This document shows, one piece after another, positions 1 to 6,570 of a DNA stretch of 10,555 bases. Positions within the stretch are counted from its first letter, which is position 1, and each line of letters opens with the position of its first letter. Position numbers and translations under genes: made by a program. The notes under the pieces were generated by a model, which did no database searches, was not told where the DNA came from, and saw only the letters and a program-made list of their open reading frames with translations. The DNA comes from Planctomycetota bacterium (GTDB lineage Bacteria; Planctomycetota; Planctomycetia; Gemmatales; Gemmataceae): NCBI GenBank assembly GCA_016200155.1, contig JACQFG010000121.1, forward strand, positions 1 through 10,555, in the 5' to 3' direction.

Positions 1-835
1 ACTGCATGCGATAGGCGAGTTCGTAGGACGCGATCCGCGCCGACAGATTGCTGTTGTGTGCGCGCGGCAATTCATGTTCGCGGTTAAAGTCGCCGAGCGT
101 GTCGAGCATGCGGCGTTGCATGGCATCGGTCGTGCCGGCCGGGCGCTGCAGATCGAGGATCGGCTGGCCCACGCCGCGCAGGATGGTGCCCTGATAGGAG
201 GCGGGCATGTAGCCGCTGGTCCAGTTCTTGGCGCCGGAGATGGGCCCGCCGGTCGGATCGAGCATGACGCAGAAGCCGGGCAGGTTCTGATTGACGGTGC
301 CCAGGCCGTAGTTGACCCAGGAGCCGATACACGGACTTCCCGACAGAATTTTTCCGGTGTTCATTTGCAGCATCGCGGATCCATGGATCGGCGAGTCGGC
401 GATCATGGAGTGCAGGAACGCGATGTCGTCGACGCAGGTGGCAAGGTTCGGGAAGAGATCGCTGACGTATTTGCCGCACTGGCCGTACTGCTTGAAGCGC
501 CACTTCGGCCCGACGACGCGCCCCTGATTGCGATGCCCGCCGCGGCCAAAGGTGCGCACGTTGACCGTTCGGCCATCGAGCCGATACATGTCCGGCTTGT
601 AATCGAAGGTATCGACCTGGCTCGGTCCGCCGTACATGAACAGAAAGATGACGCTCTTCGCCTTGGCCGGGAAGTGCGGCGGCCGTTCGGTGAGCGGATT
701 TCCTGGGGTGCGTGCGGCCTCCTGCGCGAAGAAGCCGTCCTGCGCGAGCAGGCCGGTCAAGGCGAGCCCGGTGAAGCCGGCGCCGGCTTCCCAGAGGAAC
801 TCGCGGCGCGTGCGCTTGCAGAAGTTTGGCAACAT
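1..835 (-). CDS. DUF1501 family protein, Tat-exported (C-terminus beyond window)
   Basis: The frame is open from the ATG at 835 to the left edge, giving 278 residues of a family usually about 450-500 long, so it is partial. The N-terminus carries a twin-arginine signal (TRREFLWEAGAG, residues 9-20) followed by a hydrophobic stretch, so export by the Tat system is expected. Family hallmarks are visible: FLFMYGGPSQVDTFDYKP near residue 70, then IADSPIHGSAMLQMNTG, GSWVNYGLG, and ARIASYELAYRMQ at the truncated end. DUF1501 proteins are sulfatase-like in fold, but their substrate is not established. The start is ATG because it directly follows the TGA (836-838) of the upstream small gene, so translation is probably coupled. 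A longer overlapping frame on the same strand starting with TTG at 839 gives an arginine-rich nonsense product. In planctomycetes this gene normally follows a DUF1549/DUF1553 gene; here that gene is the one starting at 5119. Confidence 0.93.
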   Translation of the reverse strand, partial: MLPNFCKRTRREFLWEAGAGFTGLALTGLLAQDGFFAQEAARTPGNPLTERPPHFPAKAKSVIFLFMYGGPSQVDTFDYKPDMYRLDGRTVNVRTFGRGGHRNQGRVVGPKWRFKQYGQCGKYVSDLFPNLATCVDDIAFLHSMIADSPIHGSAMLQMNTGKILSGSPCIGSWVNYGLGTVNQNLPGFCVMLDPTGGPISGAKNWTSGYMPASYQGTILRGVGQPILDLQRPAGTTDAMQRRMLDTLGDFNREHELPRAHNSNLSARIASYELAYRMQ

Positions 836-1150
836 TCAATCATCCTCTGGATCGGGCAGCCAACGAACCTTGGTAATCAAAACTATCTTTTCGCGTTCAA
901 AAACGGCATACGTCACAATCACGGGTTCGACAATGCCGTGATAAACGCAGCCGCCCGGCTTCTTGAGGTTGTAATCCGGATCTCCCCAGGTGCTCGGTTC
1001 CTTGCGCAGTTTTTCGAGTACTGTCTTCAGCGCCGCCCCTAACTGTGGTTGCATTCCTCGTACAGCGGCCTGCTCGGCGAGGAATTTTATCTGATCGACG
1101 ACGATCGGCAGATGACGCAGCTCATAGCCGGCCTGGCCGTTGGGCGACAT
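836..1150 (-). CDS. Small hypothetical protein, possible RelE/ParE-like fold (104 aa)
   Basis: The 104-residue protein starts at ATG 1150, one base after the TAA of the upstream gene. An AGGG Shine-Dalgarno lies 7 bases before the ATG, which favours this start over an upstream TTG at 1171. The N-terminal half is helical (residues about 13-50, with the run FLAEQAAVRGMQPQLG). The second half is beta-rich, with EPSTWGDPDYNLKKPGG, then EPVIVTYAVF and EKIVLITKVRWLP. Helices followed by strands ending in a 'V.Y.V....IVLI..V' pattern resemble small RelE/ParE/HigB toxins, but I see no diagnostic catalytic residue set. The order, with a small basic coiled-coil protein just upstream, fits an antitoxin-toxin pair. 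This is inference from layout and secondary-structure pattern. It could equally be a conserved planctomycete protein of unrelated role. Its stop abuts the DUF1501 start. Confidence 0.75.
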   Translation of the reverse strand: MSPNGQAGYELRHLPIVVDQIKFLAEQAAVRGMQPQLGAALKTVLEKLRKEPSTWGDPDYNLKKPGGCVYHGIVEPVIVTYAVFEREKIVLITKVRWLPDPEDD

Positions 1151-1151
1151 G

Positions 1152-1409
1152 TTATTTCCCTGCGCGTTCAATTTTCTTGATCAGTTGGTCCAACGACGGT
1201 TCGCTGACGCCATCTTCGGGCACCAGATTCATGTTAATGGGATCGTCTTTGCAAATCAAAGCCCCCAAACTCCGTTTGAGTTGGCGGTTCTCTTTGCGGA
1301 GTTCATCCAACTCCCGTTCGAGTCGCTGGTTTTGTGCGCGCAAGTTCACGGCTTTGCCTTTGCGCTTCGTGGCGGGACGCCTGCTGCGTGGTTTCTGTTT
1401 CGTAGCCAT
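1152..1409 (-). CDS. Small basic coiled-coil protein (85 aa), function unknown
   Basis: The 85-residue protein has a strong Shine-Dalgarno (GGAGG, 6 bases before the ATG at 1409). The first 20 residues are very basic (KQKPRSRRPATKRKGK). A heptad-rich helix follows at about residues 22-48 (LRAQNQRLERELDELRKENR), typical of a short coiled coil that dimerises, perhaps with nucleic-acid contact through the basic arm. The tail (PEDGVSEPSLDQLIKKIERAG) is an acidic linker plus a second helix. It is followed one base later by the 104-residue gene, so the two are probably translated together. A small DNA-binding or antitoxin-like partner of that protein is a reasonable guess, but no named family is recognised. 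Confidence 0.75.
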   Translation of the reverse strand: MATKQKPRSRRPATKRKGKAVNLRAQNQRLERELDELRKENRQLKRSLGALICKDDPINMNLVPEDGVSEPSLDQLIKKIERAGK

Positions 1410-1541
1410 CAGGTGCCTCCGGTCATGACTTTGCGTCCGCCCCGCTCGGGGCCAAGCGTTGGACCACCCATTCGTGAGCCGCGTGGTCTTCTTTCATTTG
1501 GTTCTTGGCATGTTCCTTTATTCTATGACTGGCCTTCGGCT

Positions 1542-1835
1542 TCAGTCGGTCGTTGTTCGTTCGACTATTAGACGGTAATTCTTTCCCAACTCTGTATTGC
1601 CCGTGCTGACAACGGCCTGGCGAAACTCATCGGCCTCCTTGAATTGCAACTCGCGGAATCGTTTCTGGGCTTTCTTAAACAATGGCGACTGCACCATCAC
1701 GCGCCGTTCTTGTTCCGTTGACGCCAGCAGGCTGAACAATCCCTCCGGAGTGAAGAGTTTGTCGCTCACGCCTACAGCGGTCGTTTCTTCGGCTAGAACT
1801 TTCAAAATCGCGTGCTCAATTTCCTGTGGGGTCAT
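1542..1835 (-). CDS. Hypothetical protein (97 aa), mostly helical
   Basis: The 97-residue protein starts at ATG 1835, inside the last 20 bases of the upstream gene, with GAGGA about 8 bases ahead as ribosome-binding site. An upstream extension to 1946 would add a serine/lysine-rich stretch that merely antisenses or shifts through the upstream gene, so I rejected it. The protein looks helical and charged: TPQEIEHAILKVLAEE at the N-terminus, FTPEGLFSLLASTEQERR in the middle, then a segment rich in K, R, E and F. It ends GKNYRLIVERTTTD. No signal peptide, membrane segment or recognisable catalytic motif is present. The overlap with 1816-2163 argues that both products are made together and perhaps work together. 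Function unknown. Confidence 0.72.
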   Translation of the reverse strand: MTPQEIEHAILKVLAEETTAVGVSDKLFTPEGLFSLLASTEQERRVMVQSPLFKKAQKRFRELQFKEADEFRQAVVSTGNTELGKNYRLIVERTTTD

Positions 1836-2163
1836 GGTTGTGTCCTCGCTTGACGAAGAGAAACTCGATGTTGTCGTGAACTTCCAGATAGATCGCTTCT
1901 TGCGTGGTTTTGTTGACGAAGATTCTAAGCACCTCGATGAGCTCATCCAATCGCGATCGTTCCATCGTCACGAAGTAGGACGCGCTCACGTCCATGGACG
2001 GCGATCCATCCGACATCCGGTAGAATCCACGCACGTATCCTTGGAACGTCCAGCCGACGAAACGGATGGTCATATCCAACTCCAGGTCGTCGATTTCTGC
2101 CTGAAGTGGTCGGCCGTTGTTGTCTCTAACCGGCACGAAGAATACAAACTTCGCTTTCGCCAT
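1816..2163 (-). CDS. Hypothetical protein (115 aa), alpha/beta, in a two-gene unit
   Basis: The 115-residue protein starts at ATG 2163, 16 bases after the stop codon of the large secreted protein gene. A GGTGG sequence just upstream of the ATG is a modest ribosome-binding site. A longer start at 2202 would overlap the end of the preceding gene and lacks a convincing site. The N-terminus FVFFVPVRDNNGRPL has the look of a core beta strand. Then come a helix (LQAEIDDLELDM), a strand-rich centre ending in MDVSASYFVTME, a helix (RLDELIEVLRIFV), and a final strand pair with TQEAIYLEVHDNIEFLFV. I have the impression of similar small proteins beginning 'YVFFVPVRD..G' and ending 'QEAIY.E' in cyanobacteria and planctomycetes, but can name no characterised family. 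Codon and base use looks more AT-rich than the flanking large genes. Confidence 0.75.
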   Translation of the reverse strand: MAKAKFVFFVPVRDNNGRPLQAEIDDLELDMTIRFVGWTFQGYVRGFYRMSDGSPSMDVSASYFVTMERSRLDELIEVLRIFVNKTTQEAIYLEVHDNIEFLFVKRGHNHDPTGN

Positions 2164-2179
2164 TGTACCACCGACAGGG

Positions 2180-5119
2180 TCAATCCAGATAAACGAACTC
2201 ATTCAAATTCAACACCACCAGACAGAACGCCTGCAGCGCCGCGTCGGCATTGATGCCATCATCGCGTTGCAGAGCGTCGATCAGGCCGACGCCGCGGCGG
2301 ACTTGTGCCTCGGTTGGCGGCCGCGCGGTCGCCAAGTGCAGGCCGAGGCGGACCTGGGCCGACACGTCCTTGCCGGCTTCCTTTTGCAAGCGGTCGGCGA
2401 AAATCTTCGCCTGCGTGTTCATGAACTCGCCGTTGAGCAGGCTCAATGCTTGCGTCGGCACCGTCGAGGTGAAGCGCACCGGCGTCGGGCGGTCGGGCTC
2501 GGCGGCGTCGAAGGCTTCGAGGATCGGCAACGCCAGCGAACGCTTGATGTGAACGTAGACGCTGCGGCGGGCGGCCTCGGTCGGATTCGACACCGGCCAG
2601 CCGCGGCCGGGGACCGATTGGCCGGCAAGCACTTCCTTCGGGATCGGCGGGTAGATGCCGGGGCCGCTCATTTTGAGATTGAGGTTGCCGCTCACTGCGA
2701 GGATTGAATCGCGAATCTCTTCCGCGCTCAGCCGGCGCATGTCGAAGCGCCAGAAGAGATCGTTGGCGACGTCGAGCTTTGTGCCGACTTTTTCCGCGTC
2801 CGCCGAGACGCGCGAGGCCATACGGTAGGAGTTCGAGGTCAACATCAGCCGGTGCATCGCCTTTATGCTCCAGGGCCCCGGTCGCTTACGCGCGCGGCTC
2901 GTTGATGGCTCGACGAATTCGGACGCCAGCCAGTCGAGCAACTCCGGGTGCGTGGGACGCATGCCTTGCAAGCCAAAATCGTTGGGCGTCCGCACGATGC
3001 CCCGGCCGAAGTGGTGCTGCCAGATTCGATTCACGAAAACGCGCGCGGTCATCGGGTTGTCCTTCGATGCGATCCAGTCGGCAAGCACGCTGCGCCGGCC
3101 GGATGATTTCGCGCCCGGCTTGGCGTCGGCGATCTTCGGATCGAGGAGCTTGAACACGCTCGGATAGCCCGGCTCGACCTTGTCGGCCAGCACGTGCGGA
3201 TTGCCTCGATTGAACACAAACGTTTCCGGCGCGGTCGCTCCTCCCTCGACGACGCACAGCGCCATGTCCACGTTTGGCATCTTCGGGGCCGTGCGCAGGA
3301 AGTTCATTTGCTTGAGCAGGGAGAACCACTCCTGATAGCGCTTTTCGCCGAGCACACGCGCGCCTTCGCGATGAAGCTGCTCGGTGATGTCAGCCGTCTT
3401 CGCGGGGTCGGAGGCCGCCGACAGGTTGCGCTTATCGAATCCCGGGCCCGACCAGGCGACGTACAGGCCGTAGCCGAAGACGTTCTGGAAGTACTCGAGC
3501 TTGATCGGCAATCGTCCCTTCTTGAGATCGACGATCGCCTTCTGGACCTTGCCCATGCCATGAATGCCGTCGTAGGTGAGGATCGCCTTGCCGTTGACGC
3601 TGAGGCGTGAGCCGTCGTCGGAGTCGAGGTAGAAGGTGTACTTGCCGTCGTCGGGCACGATCAGAAAACCTTCGTAGACAAAGCCGAAGGCCTCGTTGCG
3701 CGTGCGCGGGCTGATGTCGAAGAGCTTCTTGGGCAGCTTGCCCTCGTCCTCGGGCTTGAATTGCGTGAAGTCGGGAAGCTTCTGCCAGGCATTGCGGTAG
3801 AACTTGTAGGTCAAGTCATCAAGGTCGCTGCCGGCGAGCTGGGCGGCCGGTTTGTACAGCTTGCGGAAATCGTTTTCGATGGCGGTGAGGCCCGCTTGCA
3901 CCTTGGCCTTCTTTTCCTCATGCGCATCGAGGATTTTCTTGTACGCTTCCATCTGCTGGGCATTGCCGACGGGGCGAACGTCGTCGGGACCGCCGCCGCG
4001 ATAGTGGTTGATACCGTGCAGAAAGGCGAGCATCTTGTAGTAGTCCGCCTGCGCGATCGGATCGATCTTGTGATTGTGGCAGCGAGCGCAATCGAGGGTC
4101 ATCGCCAGCATCGATTGGCCGAGGACGGCGATGATGTCGTCGAGACCGTCGTAGCGCGCTTGCTTGGGATCGACGGGCTCATCGTCCCAGACGCCGAGTC
4201 GATAGAAGCCGGTGGCGACCAGAGCATCGTTATCGCCCGGGTAAAGCTCATCGCCGGCGAGTTGCTCTTTCAGAAACCGGTCGAACGGCTTGTCCTCGTT
4301 GAACGCGCGGATGACGTAATCGCGATAGCGCCAGATGTTCGGCTTCGGGTTGTCGCGTTCATAGCTGTTGGTCTCGGCATAGCGGACGAGGTCGAGCCAG
4401 TGGCGGGCCCACTTTTCGCCGTACTGCGGCGTGGCGAGCAGCTTATCGATGAGCTTCTCGTAAGCATCCGGCGCCGGGTCGTTGAGAAACGCCTCGACGT
4501 CCTTCGGCGTCGGCGGCAGGCCGGTCAGGTCGTAGTAGAGTCGCCGCGCCAGTTCCTGCTTCGATGCCGGCGGGGCGGGTTCGAGTCCCTTGGCTTCGAG
4601 CTTGGCGAGAATGAACGCGTCGATCGGATTGCGGACCCAAGTCTTGTTCTTGACCTCGGGAAGCGCCGGCCGTTTGACCGGCTGGTAGGCCCAGTGTTCG
4701 CCCTTGTTCGGCACGACCTTGGCGACCGCAGGCCAGGGGGCGCCCATCTTGATCCACTGCGTCAAGGCGTCAATCTTTTCAGGAGGCAGCTTTTTGGTCT
4801 TCGACGGCATCTTGACTTCGCCGACGTGATTGATCACCTTGATCAACAGACTTTTTTCCGGATGGCCGGGCACGATCGCCGGGCCGTTGTCGCCGCCTTC
4901 GAGAATTGCTGCCAGGGAATCGAGACGCAGCCCGCGTTTTTGCTTCTTCTCGCCGTGGCATTCGAAGCAATTCTCGGCGAGCACAGGGCGGACCTTCATC
5001 TCGAAGAACTGAATCGCCGCGGCGGTCGGCTTCTTTTCCTGGACCGAAGCGGCTGCGGGCAGAAGAGTTTGGGCAACGACTGCGAATACAGCGATGATTG
5101 GCAAGCACTTCATGATCAT
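2180..5119 (-). CDS. Secreted PSCyt1 - DUF1549 (PSCyt2) - PA14 - DUF1553 (PSD1) protein
   Basis: The 979-residue protein has a Sec signal peptide (MKCLPIIAVFAVVAQTLLP) and a cytochrome-like PSCyt1 domain at about residues 40-122, with a haem-type CFECH motif at 51-55. DUF1549 follows at about 160-365, including a second CxxCH (CARCH, 344-348). A helical linker precedes a PA14-like beta domain at about 460-567 (DDGKYTFYLDSDDGSRLSVN). DUF1553 fills the rest (RRSVLADWIAS, NRIWQHHFGRGIV, SLLNGEFM), and the protein ends NEFVYLD as this family normally does. The start is the first ATG (5119); Met3 at 5113 is an alternative, and an upstream TTG at 5173 lacks a good site. PA14 domains often bind carbohydrate, so cell-surface polysaccharide handling with electron transfer is an inference; the family's reaction is unknown. 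Residues 737-749 (EPSTSRARKRPGP) look like an insertion (see findings). Confidence 0.95.
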   Translation of the reverse strand: MIMKCLPIIAVFAVVAQTLLPAAASVQEKKPTAAAIQFFEMKVRPVLAENCFECHGEKKQKRGLRLDSLAAILEGGDNGPAIVPGHPEKSLLIKVINHVGEVKMPSKTKKLPPEKIDALTQWIKMGAPWPAVAKVVPNKGEHWAYQPVKRPALPEVKNKTWVRNPIDAFILAKLEAKGLEPAPPASKQELARRLYYDLTGLPPTPKDVEAFLNDPAPDAYEKLIDKLLATPQYGEKWARHWLDLVRYAETNSYERDNPKPNIWRYRDYVIRAFNEDKPFDRFLKEQLAGDELYPGDNDALVATGFYRLGVWDDEPVDPKQARYDGLDDIIAVLGQSMLAMTLDCARCHNHKIDPIAQADYYKMLAFLHGINHYRGGGPDDVRPVGNAQQMEAYKKILDAHEEKKAKVQAGLTAIENDFRKLYKPAAQLAGSDLDDLTYKFYRNAWQKLPDFTQFKPEDEGKLPKKLFDISPRTRNEAFGFVYEGFLIVPDDGKYTFYLDSDDGSRLSVNGKAILTYDGIHGMGKVQKAIVDLKKGRLPIKLEYFQNVFGYGLYVAWSGPGFDKRNLSAASDPAKTADITEQLHREGARVLGEKRYQEWFSLLKQMNFLRTAPKMPNVDMALCVVEGGATAPETFVFNRGNPHVLADKVEPGYPSVFKLLDPKIADAKPGAKSSGRRSVLADWIASKDNPMTARVFVNRIWQHHFGRGIVRTPNDFGLQGMRPTHPELLDWLASEFVEPSTSRARKRPGPWSIKAMHRLMLTSNSYRMASRVSADAEKVGTKLDVANDLFWRFDMRRLSAEEIRDSILAVSGNLNLKMSGPGIYPPIPKEVLAGQSVPGRGWPVSNPTEAARRSVYVHIKRSLALPILEAFDAAEPDRPTPVRFTSTVPTQALSLLNGEFMNTQAKIFADRLQKEAGKDVSAQVRLGLHLATARPPTEAQVRRGVGLIDALQRDDGINADAALQAFCLVVLNLNEFVYLD
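2876..2900. repeat. Dispersed-type short repeat embedded in the DUF1553 coding region
   Basis: The plus-strand text here reads CCCCGGTCGCTTACG followed by CGCGCGGCTC. It resembles the segment at 5387-5408: both share a CGCT-N-ACGC core and end in GGCTC. I associate such segments with short repeats scattered through planctomycete genomes, but two copies in one window cannot prove a family. On the coding strand it is read as SRARKRPGP, extra residues between the DUF1553 segments ending LASEFVEPST and starting WSIKAMHRL. Confidence 0.45.
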
Positions 5120-5158
5120 GGGAATCCCGGGGCGCAGGTAGGTCGAGCCAGTTTGAAT

Positions 5159-5287
5159 CCGATCCCGTTGCAAAATTTACCTGTGGCCGCATTCGCCAGA
5201 ATGCGGGGTTCCTCGCCACGCTGCCCGCATTCTGGCGAATGCGGCTACAGGCGAAGTGAACAACGGGTCGGCGGATAATTTTGCAAC
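5159..5287. repeat. Large nested palindrome (MITE/REP-like element)
   Basis: The core arms are 5181-5207 and 5224-5250, 27 bases each, with 26 of 27 complementary and a 16-base loop (5208-5223). Ten unpaired bases on each side (5171-5180, 5251-5260) separate this from an outer stem, 5159-5170 with 5261-5271, pairing over 11 positions with one bulged T (5163). An alternative outer pair is exact over 11 bases: GTTGCAAAATT at 5167-5177 and AATTTTGCAAC at 5277-5287. There is no open reading frame and no obvious target-site duplication. The inner arm, containing GCCGCATTCGCCAGAATGC, is of a type I associate with dispersed planctomycete repeats. It lies between divergent genes and would be transcribed in the 5' leader of the gene starting at 5119. 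Confidence 0.8.
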
Positions 5288-5365
5288 AATGTCTTAGTTT
5301 ACCATATCGTTGATCGGAAGAAAATGAGCGAAAATCGGCTCACCAGAGGAATCAGCAGAAATCGC

Positions 5366-5371
5366 TATAAT
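5366..5371 (+). promoter_or_regulatory. Candidate -10 box for the DUF21/CBS gene
   Basis: An exact TATAAT lies 53 bases before the GTG start at 5424 in the divergent intergenic region. No good -35 hexamer is seen 16-18 bases upstream, so this is only a candidate. The rest of 5120-5423 holds the palindrome, a short repeat at 5387-5408, and no gene I can support. No convincing promoter for the leftward gene at 5119 was found. Confidence 0.35.
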
Positions 5372-5386
5372 ACCGGCAGAGGAGAT

Positions 5387-5408
5387 CCTTCGCTAACGCT
5401 TCAGGCTC
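5387..5408. repeat. Short dispersed-type repeat upstream of the DUF21/CBS gene
   Basis: The plus strand reads CCTTCGCTAACGCTTCAG then GCTC. Read on the other strand it begins GAGCCTGAAGCGTTAGCG, close to a short motif I recall as very common between planctomycete genes. It shares the CGCT-N-ACGC core and the GGCTC end with 2876-2900. It lies 15 bases before the GTG start and just upstream of the AAGGGAG ribosome-binding site (5411-5417). Confidence 0.45.
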
Positions 5409-5423
5409 GGAAGGGAGAATCTA

Positions 5424-6569
5424 GTGTTCTTGTTTGCGCAGGAACCTGTTGCCGGCGATTTTTGGTGGATGCTGATCGGCTTGCTGAGCTTGCCCGTTCT
5501 CATCGCATTGAACGGGTTCTTCGTGGCCGCGGAGTTTGCCCTGGTCGCGGTGCGCAAGACGCGCATCGAGGAGATGGTCACGCAAGGCGTCGTGGGCGCG
5601 CGGTCGGCGCAGACGGCGATCGACCACATTTCGCGGACCATCGCGGCAACCCAGCTCGGCATCACGGTCTGCAGCATCGCCCTGGGCTGGGTCGCAGAGC
5701 AGGGGCTGGCACGCGTCTTCGACTGGCTGTTCGAGCCGTTGCCGGGGCCGGCGTTTTTCGTGACCAAACACTCGATCGCCACCGCCATCGCTTTCATCTT
5801 GTTGACGTTCTGTCACGTCGTGTTCGGCGAGCTGATGCCTAAATCGCTGGCGCTGCAGTCGCCGGACCGATTTGCGCTTTTGCTTGCCGGGCCTCTCAAC
5901 GGATTTGCCGTGCTGACGCGGCCGTTGATCCGATTCATCAATGCGACCGCAGCGGGAGTCTTGTGGCTCTTCGGCTACAAACGGCCGCCGGAGAGCAACG
6001 TCCATTCCGTCGATGAGCTTGCCTTGCTGATCGAGGACACGGAGGAGGCTGGGATTCTCGATCCGGAGCACGCGGAGATCGTGCAAAATGTCTTCCGCAT
6101 GTCGAACAAGAAAGTCGCGGATTGCATGATCCCGCGCGACAAGATGGCGGCGCTCGAGTTGACGACGCCGTCGGACAAGGTCCTCGAGAAAGTGCGTGAG
6201 GTCGCCCATACGCGCATGCCGGTTTATGACCGCGACCTCGACCATATTGTCGGCGTCGTCAATACGAAGAACCTGTTTTTCCTGTTCAGCTTGCACGGTG
6301 TCGTCATTCTGGAGGATGCGATTTATCCTGCCCTCTTTCTCAAGCCGGATGAGGATATTGCCAACGCCCTGCGGCTCTTCCGCAAGGCGAAACGCCCGAT
6401 GGCGGTGGTGCGCGACGAAAACGGCAAGGTCGTGGGCCTGATCACGCTGGAGGACATCCTCGAAGAGATCGTCGGCGACATCGAGGACGAACACGATCAG
6501 CCGGTGCCCCGAGTGCCGAGGTCCAAGTTGCGACGGCGCGCGGCAGCGGCGGTCGAAAGGAAGAAATGA
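5424..6569 (+). CDS. HlyC/CorC-family membrane protein: DUF21 (CNNM) plus CBS pair
   Basis: The 381-residue protein starts at GTG, with AAGGGAG six bases upstream. Residues 12-205 form the DUF21/CNNM transmembrane domain: a first segment around 14-42 with LNGFFVAAEFALVAVRKTRI, further segments near 73-95, 115-138 and 145-185, and the family motif FGELMPKSLAL at 134-144. Two CBS domains follow at about 229-285 (VADCMIPRDKMAALE, TRMPVYD) and 297-352 (RPMAVVRDENGKVVGLITLED), then a basic tail rich in R, A and K. Relatives such as CorC, YfjD and bacterial CNNM proteins are linked to Mg/Co efflux or resistance, with CBS domains sensing nucleotides. The usual C-terminal CorC_HlyC domain of about 80 residues is absent, though the reading frame looks intact. 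Ion specificity cannot be read from the sequence. Confidence 0.93.
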   Translation: MFLFAQEPVAGDFWWMLIGLLSLPVLIALNGFFVAAEFALVAVRKTRIEEMVTQGVVGARSAQTAIDHISRTIAATQLGITVCSIALGWVAEQGLARVFDWLFEPLPGPAFFVTKHSIATAIAFILLTFCHVVFGELMPKSLALQSPDRFALLLAGPLNGFAVLTRPLIRFINATAAGVLWLFGYKRPPESNVHSVDELALLIEDTEEAGILDPEHAEIVQNVFRMSNKKVADCMIPRDKMAALELTTPSDKVLEKVREVAHTRMPVYDRDLDHIVGVVNTKNLFFLFSLHGVVILEDAIYPALFLKPDEDIANALRLFRKAKRPMAVVRDENGKVVGLITLEDILEEIVGDIEDEHDQPVPRVPRSKLRRRAAAAVERKK

Positions 6570-6570
6570 A

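Noticed and set aside
84..839. Minus-strand frame of 251 codons starting with TTG at 839
   Set aside because: Wrong frame of the DUF1501 region. The neighbouring frame from ATG 835 gives the Tat motif and family sequence, while this one is arginine-rich nonsense.
56..1042. Plus-strand open frame of 328 codons
   Set aside because: It is antisense to the DUF1501 gene and the 104-residue gene, both with clear family or start evidence. Its product has no recognisable motif.
1439..1452. GC-rich hairpin (GCCCC/GGGGC, 4-base loop)
   Set aside because: The stem is only 5 bp, no T-run follows on either strand, and such palindromes are frequent at this GC content. Not supported as a terminator.
5120..5173. 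N-terminal extension of the large secreted protein to a TTG at 5173
   Set aside because: The extension would place 18 residues ahead of the signal peptide, would start inside the palindrome, and has no ribosome-binding site. The ATG at 5119 begins a normal signal peptide.
3761..5278. Plus-strand open frame of 505 codons
   Set aside because: Antisense shadow of the PSCyt1-DUF1549 gene. It has long valine/arginine/leucine runs typical of GC-rich antisense frames, and no domain.
5324..5842. Plus-strand open frame with ATG at 5324
   Set aside because: It runs out of frame through the start of the DUF21/CBS gene and has no motif. The GTG at 5424 gives the family sequence.
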